A stretch of DNA of 64,000 nucleotides from Solirubrobacteraceae bacterium (lineage in GTDB: Bacteria > Actinomycetota > Thermoleophilia > Solirubrobacterales > Solirubrobacteraceae), in assembly GCA_030447785.1 (NCBI GenBank), contig JAUJOF010000011.1:13204-77203 (forward strand). Reading direction: 5' to 3'. Shown piece by piece: positions 9,664 to 18,300 of the stretch; within the stretch, counting starts at the first letter, position 1; every line of letters starts with the position of its first letter. The translations under genes were made by a program, and so were the position numbers. Under the pieces are notes generated by a model. That model was not told the origin of the DNA and did no database searches. It was given only the letters and a program-made list of their open reading frames with translations.

Positions 9664-10407
9664 ATGTCCGACGAGATCAGCGGCCGCACGGCGGTCATCA
9701 CCGGCGCATCGAGCGGGATCGGGGAGGCCACGGCGCGCACGCTGGCCGCCGCGGGCGCCCGCGTGGCGCTGCTGGCGCGCCGCGAGGACCGGATCGCGGC
9801 CCTCGCCACCGAACTCACCACAGGCGGGGCCAGCGTCGTGGCCATCACCGCCGACGTGACCGACCGCGCCTCGATGCAGGCCGCGGCGGGCCGCGTCCAG
9901 GACGAGTTGGGCGGCGCCGACGTGCTCGTCAACAACGCCGGCCAGATGTTGCTCGCGCCCTTCAGCGCCGACCACGCCGAGGAGACCCGGCGGATGGTGG
10001 AGATCAACCTGCTTGGCGCGATGACCACCACCGAGGTCTTCCTCGACCAGCTGCGCGACGGCGGCGGCGACATCGTCAACATCTCCTCGGTGGCCGGGCG
10101 CATCGCGCGCAAGGGCTCCTCGGTCTACAACGCCACCAAGTGGGGCCTCAACGGCTGGGCGGAGGCACTGCGCCAAGAGCTGCTGCCCGGCGTGCGCGTC
10201 ATCGTCGTCGAGCCCGGCGCCGTGGCCACCGAGCTGGCCGACCACATCACCCACCCCGAGAGCCAGGAGAACGCGCGGGCGTCATACGAAGAGGTCGAGG
10301 CCCTCGAGGCCCAGGACATCGCCGACGTCATCGCCTTCGCCGTCGGCCGCCCGCGCCGGGTGGCCATCAACGAGGTCCTGATCCGGCCCGCCGAGCAGCC
10401 CCTGTAG
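9664..10407 (+). CDS. SDR family NAD(P)-dependent oxidoreductase
   Basis: TGASSGIGEATA, NNAG, NISS, YNATK. Confidence 0.93.
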   Translation: MSDEISGRTAVITGASSGIGEATARTLAAAGARVALLARREDRIAALATELTTGGASVVAITADVTDRASMQAAAGRVQDELGGADVLVNNAGQMLLAPFSADHAEETRRMVEINLLGAMTTTEVFLDQLRDGGGDIVNISSVAGRIARKGSSVYNATKWGLNGWAEALRQELLPGVRVIVVEPGAVATELADHITHPESQENARASYEEVEALEAQDIADVIAFAVGRPRRVAINEVLIRPAEQPL

Positions 10408-10441
10408 AGAGGAGTCCACCGCTCTTCCTACTCTGTCGCTC

Positions 10442-11270
10442 GTGGCCCCGTCGACCTTCCTGGTCGCCTGCAACCCGGAGGCGGACAGCAAGCTGCCCTA
10501 CCTGCTGTGGCTGCTGATCGAGGGCGGGATCGCGCTGAAGGCGCGGGAGCGCTGGCCGGTGACCGCTCGGGTGTACTGCCATCCGCTCGACGCGTGGCCG
10601 GACGGTGCGCAGATCGTGGAAGAGGTGGCGGTGCGCCGCTGCGAGCGGCGCGGTCGGGCGATCGACCTGGTGCTCGACCGGCCGCGCCACAACCGCTCGC
10701 AGTTCTTCTTCACCGAGCCCCATGCCGGCCGGGCCAACGGCCGGTCGATGATCTTCTGGCAGACCGCGCGCACGGTGCGCCGCTCGCGGCCGGGCCAGCG
10801 GGTGCCCAAGGCGCAGGCGTCGGGGCTGGATGAGGTCACCATCGTCGTCGACAGCCGCGAGCGCTACCCCTACCGCTTCGCCGATCGCCCGGTCGAGCGC
10901 GTCCGCGAGCCGCTGGTCGCCGGCGACTACGCCGTGCGCCGCGGCGACGAGCTCGTGGCGGTCGTGGAGCGCAAGACCTTGGAGGACTTCGTCGGATCCG
11001 CGCTCGACGGCTCGCTGGGGATGCGCCTCGCTGACCTCGCGGCCTCTTCCCACGCCGCGGTGATCGTCGAGGAGCGCTACGCGGCCCTGCTGAAGGTCGA
11101 ACGTCGTTCAGCCCGGATGGCTGCTAGAGCTCGTGGCGCAACTCCAGGTCCGCTACCCGTCCGTGCCGATCTTCTTCGCCGACTCGCGCAAGCTGGCCGA
11201 GGAGTGGACGTACCGCTTCCTGTCGGCGGCTCTGGCTCAGGCGGGCGGGCCCGAAGCCCCCGGCCGGTGA
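10442..11270 (+). CDS. ERCC4-domain nuclease-like protein, frameshifted near 11100-11110
   Basis: TIVVDSRERYPYRF...LVAGDYAVRRGDELVAVVERKTLEDFVGSALDGSL; then +1 frame VQPGWLLELVAQLQVRYPSVPIFFADSRKLAEEWTYRFLSAAL. Confidence 0.75.
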
Positions 11271-11319
11271 TGAGGGCTCACGTCTCGTCGCGCCGGCGCG
11301 GGCGGCCCCCGGGGGGGCA

Positions 11320-12105
11320 GTGCGCTTCGAACCGGGCGCTGTGATCCGCGCGCTGCTGCACTCGCTGCTGTTCTTCCCCACGCGGGCGATCGCGCAGACG
11401 CCTGCGCAGGCCGGGCTGGCCTACCGCGAGCTTGCGTTCGAGACCGAGGACGGCGAGCGGCTGCACGGCTGGCGACTCGATGCACGTTCGGCGCCGATCG
11501 GCCACGTGCTGCTCTGCCACGGCAATGGAGGCAACGTCGGCGACCGCGTCCTCTTCGCCGCCCTGCTCACGGCGGCCGGGTTCGACGTGGTGCTCTTCGA
11601 CTACCGCGGCTACGGACGCAGCAGCGGCAGGCCCAGCGAGCAGGGCACCTACCGCGACGCGCGTGCCGCGCTGGCCTGCCTGCTGGCCCAGCCCGGGGTG
11701 GACGCCTCGCGGATCCTTTTTTTCGGCGAGTCGCTGGGCGGCGCCGTCGCCGTGGACCTCGCCCTCGCGCACCCGCCGGCGGGGCTCGTGCTGCTCTCGG
11801 CGTTCACCAGCATCCGCGCGATGGCCCGCCTGCACTATCCGTTCATCCCCGCGGGCCTGGTCCCCGACGCCTACCCGAGCCTGCAGCGCATCGGCGATCT
11901 GCGCGCCCCGCTGCTCATCCTCCACGGAGACGGCGACGAGGTCGTGCCCCTCTCTCACGCCAGGGAGCTGTTCGAGGCCGCGCCGAGGCCCAAGCGGATA
12001 CGGACCTTCCCCGGCGTCGGCCACGACGGCATCGTGGCGCTCGCCGGAGAAGCCATCGCCAAGGAGATCGCCTCCTGGTCGCGGGACCTGGGCCTGGCGG
12101 CCTAG
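11320..12105 (+). CDS. Alpha/beta hydrolase
   Basis: LLCHGNGGNVGDR, DYRGYGRSSG, FFGESLGGAVA, HGDGDEVVP, VGHDG. Confidence 0.87.
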   Translation: MRFEPGAVIRALLHSLLFFPTRAIAQTPAQAGLAYRELAFETEDGERLHGWRLDARSAPIGHVLLCHGNGGNVGDRVLFAALLTAAGFDVVLFDYRGYGRSSGRPSEQGTYRDARAALACLLAQPGVDASRILFFGESLGGAVAVDLALAHPPAGLVLLSAFTSIRAMARLHYPFIPAGLVPDAYPSLQRIGDLRAPLLILHGDGDEVVPLSHARELFEAAPRPKRIRTFPGVGHDGIVALAGEAIAKEIASWSRDLGLAA

Positions 12106-12443
12106 CGCAAGCTCGCTCGGTCACCTGCGCCTGGCGCAGCTCTCGATGCGGAGACTTCCGGCAAGGACGGTGCCTCGCGAAGGGCCCTTCGCCGTGCTCG
12201 CACGATCTGCGCAGCTTCTCCGGAGGTGACGGGATGTGCTCCCAGCCGGATCGCCTGTTGGCGCGTGGCCTCGGGCACGTCGTAATGGTCCTTCCAGGGG
12301 CGCGCCGGCTTGTGGTGGAACCGCACGCGGTGCAGCCCCAGACGCGCCGCGAAGGCGTGCAGCTCCTCGGCGGTGTCAGCGATCAGGTGCGACCACCTAT
12401 CCCCACGCCAGGGGACGCGGAAGTCATCGATGTAAACGCCCAT
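12102..12443 (-). CDS. DUF4031 domain-containing protein
   Basis: MGVYIDDFRVPWRGDRWSHLIADTAEELHAFAARLGLHRVRFHHKPARPWKDHYDVPEATRQQAIRLGA. Confidence 0.75.
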   Translation of the reverse strand: MGVYIDDFRVPWRGDRWSHLIADTAEELHAFAARLGLHRVRFHHKPARPWKDHYDVPEATRQQAIRLGAHPVTSGEAAQIVRARRRALREAPSLPEVSASRAAPGAGDRASLR

Positions 12444-12558
12444 AGCCACTCCCACCTTCGCCTACCCGCCCAGCAGGCACCTGCGCGGTCGCCGATCGCC
12501 CTCGTGAGGCTGACCCCGCCCGAGCACGGGCGCGCGGTTGCGCCGGGCCGTACCTCTT

Positions 12559-12581
12559 GGGGGTGATCGCCGATCACCCCC
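12559..12581. repeat. Perfect 10-bp inverted repeat
   Basis: GGGGGTGATC-GCC-GATCACCCCC. Confidence 0.85.
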
Positions 12582-12615
12582 GAGCGCGTCCGGGCGGCGC
12601 GGAGACGAGGTGGTG

Positions 12616-12708
12616 CTCGTCTGGGAGATCATGCCCCGGATAGGGCATGCCTCGGTTACGACGACCATCGACCGCGACGGCCACCTGGTGCCGAGTGCGG
12701 ACGGGGCG
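12616..12708 (+). pseudogene. C-terminal remnant of a tyrosine recombinase/integrase
   Basis: LVWEIMPRIGHASVTTTIDRDGHLVPSADGA resembles the integrase IMxRxGHASxxTTxDRYGHL box; nucleophilic Tyr replaced by Asp; no upstream catalytic domain. Confidence 0.5.
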
Positions 12709-12771
12709 CATCGCCGCGGCGCGCGTTCTCCGGCGACGTCGTGGCCCCTTCACCCGCCCCGCCGCAGCGGG

Positions 12772-12915
12772 TCAGCGACCGACAGCGCGGGCGATCGCCA
12801 ATCCGAGCACGACCACAACGGCGGCGATGATGACCAACGTCCAGAACGTGGCTTCGAGCACCGTGCCCAATCCGAACACGAGCACCAGCAGGACGAGCAA
12901 GATCAGCCAGAGCAC
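12772..12915 (-). CDS. Small hydrophobic membrane protein (47 aa)
   Basis: GTG start; VLWLILLVLLVLVFGLGTVLEATFWTLVIIAAVVVVLGLAIARAVGR, two TM segments; absent from supplied ORF track. Confidence 0.5.
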   Translation of the reverse strand: MLWLILLVLLVLVFGLGTVLEATFWTLVIIAAVVVVLGLAIARAVGR

Positions 12916-13158
12916 CTAGGACGTGACTTTCCCTGGACCGTCGCCGCGAAAACCAGCAGCCATCCAGCGATTGGCCGGCCTCGACAGCGCGGCGCCTGAG
13001 AAAGGATGAACGTCATCGGGAACGTTCTCGATCTGCACGCTCGGCATCCCCGGGAGCTTGCGCCATTCTGGCGCCGTTGCATGACATTGGCGCCGCCCGA
13101 AGCTTTCGGGAGGCTTTCTCCCTCCTGTGGGATGGCGACCAGACGCTGACCGGTTCGA

Positions 13159-14253
13159 GTGTCGGATCGGGCGCGGTACGGCCATGGGTTCGCGCTCCCC
13201 GTGGAGGGGCAAGGCACCACCGTGACCGCGGCAGCCGTCATCGCGGGGACGTTGCTGGCGCTGCTTGTCATGGTCGACATCGTCCTGACCGTGCTGCACC
13301 CCGGTGCCCGCGGGCCGCTCTCGCACCGCGTCGACAGCGCCGCGTGGAGTGGCGTGCGGACGCTCGCACGGCTGAGCGACAGACCACGACTGCTGGCGCA
13401 CGCCGGCCCGGCGGCCGTGCTGGCGACGGTCCTCACATGGATCTTCGGGCTGTTGGTGGCGTTCGCCCTGATCTACGTGCCCTACATCGACGGCTTCGCT
13501 CGGGACGAGGGCATCGACTTCGAAGGGCCGGCGTTCGTTCGCAGCCTGTACGTCAGCTCCGTCGCGCTGACCACCGTCGGCTTCGGCGACGTGGTGGCCA
13601 CAACCAACCCGCTGCGGCTCGCCACCACCGCGGAGGCGGGCGCCGGCCTCGCCGCAATCACCGCTGCGATCACCTACGTGCTGTCGCTGTATCCGCTGGT
13701 CGCCGCCCATCGCTCGACCGCGCTGCGTGTCAACGATCTGCGCCTGCACCATCGCGACGGCGCAGCCGCCGCCGCGGTGGCCGGGGACCACAGTGAGATC
13801 GAGGCCCTGGAGGCGGACCTGACCGAGCTGCACCAGGATCTGCGGCGGTTCCCGGTGCTCTACTACTTCGACGCCCACGACGACGCGGAGAACCCGCTGC
13901 GACTGCTGCACGGAGCCCTCGTGCTCCTGTTGACCCTGCGCTGGGGCCTTGAAACGGAAACCACCTCCCCTCGGCGCCTGCAGGGGTTGGCGCTCACCAC
14001 GACGCTCGTGCGGCTCATGGACGACTTCGAGGAGGAGTATCTCGGCGAGGCCGGTGACCCGGACGAGGCCGCCGACGCCGGCCGCCGGGCACTTGTCGCG
14101 GTACGCGCCGCCGTCGCCGGCCTCTGCCCCTCTTCCGCGCGCGCCGAGCACGAGGACCCACCGGCCGAGCTGGTCGAGCTGGCCGCTCGCGCCCACACGT
14201 TCATGGCGCAGTTCGCCGACGCGCACCTCCGTGACCGGCCCGCGTTCCCATGA
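13159..14253 (+). CDS. Two-TM potassium channel family protein (start codon uncertain)
   Basis: Selectivity filter ALTTVGFGDVVATTNP between hydrophobic segments. Confidence 0.8.
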   Translation: MSDRARYGHGFALPVEGQGTTVTAAAVIAGTLLALLVMVDIVLTVLHPGARGPLSHRVDSAAWSGVRTLARLSDRPRLLAHAGPAAVLATVLTWIFGLLVAFALIYVPYIDGFARDEGIDFEGPAFVRSLYVSSVALTTVGFGDVVATTNPLRLATTAEAGAGLAAITAAITYVLSLYPLVAAHRSTALRVNDLRLHHRDGAAAAAVAGDHSEIEALEADLTELHQDLRRFPVLYYFDAHDDAENPLRLLHGALVLLLTLRWGLETETTSPRRLQGLALTTTLVRLMDDFEEEYLGEAGDPDEAADAGRRALVAVRAAVAGLCPSSARAEHEDPPAELVELAARAHTFMAQFADAHLRDRPAFP

Positions 14254-14365
14254 CGCCACCGCCATCACCGCGACGCCGACCCGCCGCGGGTAGCCGCAGT
14301 AGCGTCAGCACCGCCGTGCTCGACGGCCAGACCAAGCAGGTCGTCGACATGCAGCTCAAGCGACG

Positions 14366-14389
14366 GAGGCCCGGCTGCGGCCGGGCCTC
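14366..14389. terminator. Intrinsic-terminator-like hairpin between convergent genes
   Basis: GAGGCCCGGC-TGCG-GCCGGGCCTC, perfect 10-bp stem. Confidence 0.7.
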
Positions 14390-14543
14390 CCAGAAGATCA
14401 TCAGCGCCCCGAGAGCCAGGCCCGCCGGTCCTGCGCAGAGCGGCACTACGGTTGGAATTCGTGTTCCCGCGACATCGCGGCGGCAAACCGGTCACAGCGC
14501 TGCGCAGCGCCCCCGGTCTGGTGAGGAGCCCTCCGCCGTCGTG

Positions 14544-14762
14544 TCAGCGCTCGTTGGGCATGAGCACCCAGAGCGCCAGGTAGGCGAGGATCTGCGGCCC
14601 GGGGAGCAACAGGCTCAGAAGGATCAGGACCCGGACGAACGTGGGGGAGGTGTGGAAGCGGGGCGCGATGCCCGCAGCGACGCCGGCGATCAGCCGCCCG
14701 TGCCGCGGGCGGACCAGACCCCGGTGGCCCAAGCGGGTGCGGGTGGATTGGAGCGCAGCCAT
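14544..14762 (-). CDS. PspC domain-containing protein
   Basis: RPRHGRLIAGVAAGIAPRFHTSPTFVRVLILLSLLLPGPQILAYLALWVLMPNER. Confidence 0.82.
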   Translation of the reverse strand: MAALQSTRTRLGHRGLVRPRHGRLIAGVAAGIAPRFHTSPTFVRVLILLSLLLPGPQILAYLALWVLMPNER

Positions 14763-14823
14763 GCCCTTCGTTCTCCCCGGGTACCCACTCGATGAACCGA
14801 CCTGGCCGGTCGACCGCCCGGCA

Positions 14824-15300
14824 TCACCCGCTCGAGCCGTGACCGGGGTGCCGGAGGCGGTCGAGGAAGGGAGCCTGCGCCGCGAGGATGCGCCGGCGGG
14901 CCTCGTCCAGGGTGAACCACTCGGCGCGGTCGACCTCGGGAAACTCCTCGGTGCGGCCCGAGCGCGGGGGCCACTCCATCGTGATGGTGTTGCTCACCAG
15001 CCGCGTCACGTCGAGGTCGCCCTCCTTGGCCCAGGCCCGGACCACCTTGCCCCCGCGCTGGCGCACCTCGCCGAGGTCGTCCAGGCCGCCGGGCTCCAGG
15101 CGTGCGCCCGTCTCCTCCTCGACCTCGCGCAGCGCACAGACCTGCGGATCCTCGTCCTCGCCGTGCTCGCCCTTCGGAATGCTCCAGGCGCCGTGGTCCT
15201 TGCGCGTCCAGAACGGTCCCCCGGGATGGACGAGCAGGACCTCGCGAGCGCCGTCCACGCCCCGGCGGTGCAGCAGGACGCCCGCACTGCGCCGGGGCAT
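14824..15300 (-). CDS. NUDIX hydrolase
   Basis: WSIPKGEHGEDEDPQVCALREVEEETGARL: Nudix box. Confidence 0.85.
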   Translation of the reverse strand: MPRRSAGVLLHRRGVDGAREVLLVHPGGPFWTRKDHGAWSIPKGEHGEDEDPQVCALREVEEETGARLEPGGLDDLGEVRQRGGKVVRAWAKEGDLDVTRLVSNTITMEWPPRSGRTEEFPEVDRAEWFTLDEARRRILAAQAPFLDRLRHPGHGSSG

Positions 15301-15316
15301 CAGCGCGCGAGGCCTC

Positions 15317-18300
15317 TCACGCCCATGCTCGCCCGAGCCCGCGCTCGACCGCCTCGACGAGGTGGGGCCGCAGACGATCGGCCGGGATGATGGCGTCGAT
15401 CGAACCGGTGCGCAGCGCCCGCTCGACGCTGTGGACGCTGTCGAACTCGGCCGCGACCTCGCTGAGCTTCTCCGAGCGCACCGACGCCCTGAGGTCGGCC
15501 AGCTGCGCTCCCAGTCGCGCTCGCTCGTCGTCATCGGCGTCCTCCAGGCGAGCCTCGTGCTCGGCGACCCGGGGATCGGCGTCGGTGCGGGTGGCGACCT
15601 CGCGGGCGAAGACCGTCGCGGCCGCCGGAGCGCCGCCGATCACCGATGCGTACGAACCCTCGACGGCGATCACCTCCATGTCGTCGTTGAGCGTGCCCGA
15701 GAACACCACGAACGCTCCTCCGTGGTAGCGGGAGACGACGCAGAAGATGATCGGGCCGTCGAAGTTGACCACCGCGCGTCCGATCTCGGCCCCGTACTCG
15801 AGCTGCCAGTCGCGCAGAGATTCCGGCGAGCCGTCAAAGCCCGACAGGTTGGCCAGGACCACCACCGGTCGGTTGCCGCTGGCGGCGTTGATGGCCCGTG
15901 TCACCTTCTTCGACGAGCGTGGGAACAGCGTCCCCGCCGTCCACTGATCCGGTCCGTCGGCGGGCAGGAGGCCCCTGCGGGGGACGGCGTGGGACTCGAT
16001 GCCCAGCAGGGTCAGCGGATAGCCCCCCAGGTGGGCCTCGAAGACGACGGCGCTCTCGGCGCCGGCCATCGCCGCCCAGCGCTCGAGGGGCGGGTGGTCC
16101 TGGTCGCCGACGGCTCGCATCACGGTGCGGATGTCGAAGGGCTTCTTGCGCTCGGGGTTGGTCTCCTGCGAGAAGATGTCGCCCACGGTCTGGAAGTCGT
16201 CGTTTGTCGAGCTGTGGGGGAACGTGCGCACGTCGCGGTCGACCGGGTCGGTCGTCGACGCTCGCCGGGGATGGCGCTCGCCGGGTGCGACATAGGTGTG
16301 CTCGTAGTGGGCGAAGAGGATCTCGCAGGCGGCGGTCAGGTCGGCCGCCCAGTACTGGGCCTGGCCGTTGGGACCCATGATCCGGTCGTAGCCCCCGATC
16401 CCGAAGTTGTCCTCGGCCGCGACGCCACCCGAGAGCTCGAGTGCCTGCTTGCCGGTGAGCACCATGGCGCTGTCGGGTGTCATGACCAGGATGCCGCGGG
16501 TGTGCAGCAGCATCGTCGCTTCCGCGTTCCAGTAGGGCTGCGCGCCGACGTTGATCCCCGCGACGATCACGTTGACCTCGCCCTGGGCCTGGGTGAACGT
16601 GATCAGGCGGCGCAGGACGCGTGAGATCCAATCCATGTTCTCCGTGCCGCTGTCCATGGAGATCTTCGCTCCGGCCGAAACGGCGAGCCACTCCACGGGC
16701 ACTCCCAGCTCCTCGGCCAGGTCGAGCGCGCGGATGATCCGAAGGGCCTCGGGTTCGGCGATCGAGCCCAGCGCCCTGGTCGGATCGCCGAAGAGGGCCA
16801 CGCGGGCCATCCCTTCGGGGTAGCGCTCGGTGATCGTGCGCACGACGGCCACGACGATCCCGGCGGTGTTCTCACCGAAGGGACGCTCGACGGGCTCCAG
16901 GCGGCCGTCCTCGTCGAGGTCGTACTCGGTGAACGTCCCGTCTTCTCGGGTCAGCAGGGGGACCAGCTCGTAGGGGTACACGGTCCCACGGCGCCGGGCC
17001 CGCAGGACATTCTGGGCGTACTCGTCGAGGGGCGCCAGGGGCTCGGTCGGCGGCTGGTCGACGGAGAGCGTCACCCCCGCGCCGGGCTGGTAGGAGAAGC
17101 CCAGGGCCATGGGGCGCGGATCGCCGTCCCCCGGGGCGGGGACGCGCGCCTCGATCGACACCTCTTCGAGACCCAGCCCGGTGGTCAGCGGAGCCAGCGT
17201 CCGGGTGAAGGAGCGCAGCTCGTCGAGTGCCATCTCCAGGGGCGGCCAGAAGTAGAGGTGCACGCGGTTTGCGTGCAGCCGCTTGTGCGACGGGCGCTGG
17301 GCCTGGACGCGGCGGATGCTGTCAAGGCATGCGGCGAGGACGCGCTCGGGCTCGGGCAGGGCGGTGAGCCGGCCGGACGCGTCGCGCACCGGCGTGAGAT
17401 CGCGCACCTGGGCCAGCGCGACGAGGCGCTCGTCGGCGGGATTCTCGCGGGCGGTGCAGTGGAAGAGGTGGACGTCCTCGACCGCCGGCAGGCGTGCGAG
17501 CTCGAAGTTGGCCAGCCGCCAGAGACGAAGGCGCTGCGCGATCATCGGGTGAAGCTCGCGGGTGACGCGCTCCTCCTCGAAGCTCCCGTCGGCCCGACGG
17601 AAGGTGAAGTAGTGCACGTCGCCGCCGGCTGGGCCGCTGACCGCCACCGTCACGCGCCCCACCTTCGACGGCAGCCGCGCCGCGGCGATGGCCCCGAGCA
17701 GCTCGGCGGCCATGGCGTCGGCGTCGGGCGGCGGCTGGCTCCAGGACAGGTAGAAGTCGACGACGGTCTCCGAGTCGGGAGCCTCGCAGGCCCCAGCGGC
17801 CACCGCCGAGGCGGCCTCGGCCAGCTCGGAGGCATCGGCCAGCGTGGTGACCAGCCGGACATGTCGCCCGTCGGCCGCGTATCGGGCGGTGAGCAACCGC
17901 CGTCCGTCGCGGACGTGCGAGCGCACCTCCTCGAGCGGAGCGATCCTGTAGTAACGGCGGGTGAGGAGCTCGAGCATCGGCTCGTGGACCTCCTCTTCGC
18001 CGATCCGCTCGGCCAGCAGCCGGATGAGGGGCTGCGGGCTGTCGACCAGGACCTTCATGCGCTCGGCGTAGTCGGGGGCCTGGGGATGAGCGGCGAGGTG
18101 GCTGAGCTGCTCTCGCACGGCGGCGAACACCCGCTCGCGGGCCTGCTCGACGACCGGCTGGTCGAACATGCGAAAACGCACGCTGCGCGCCAGCTCGCCC
18201 ACCACGGGATGACGCAGCTGCGCGGCCACGATCAACCGGTCGAGGGTCTCGTGGAACTCGTCGCGCAGTGGCTCGGGCAGCGCGTCGGCGTACTGCAGGC

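Noticed and set aside
12102-13158. Intact prophage or integrative element
   Set aside because: Only a short integrase C-terminal remnant and one inverted repeat; no structural, replication or excision genes.
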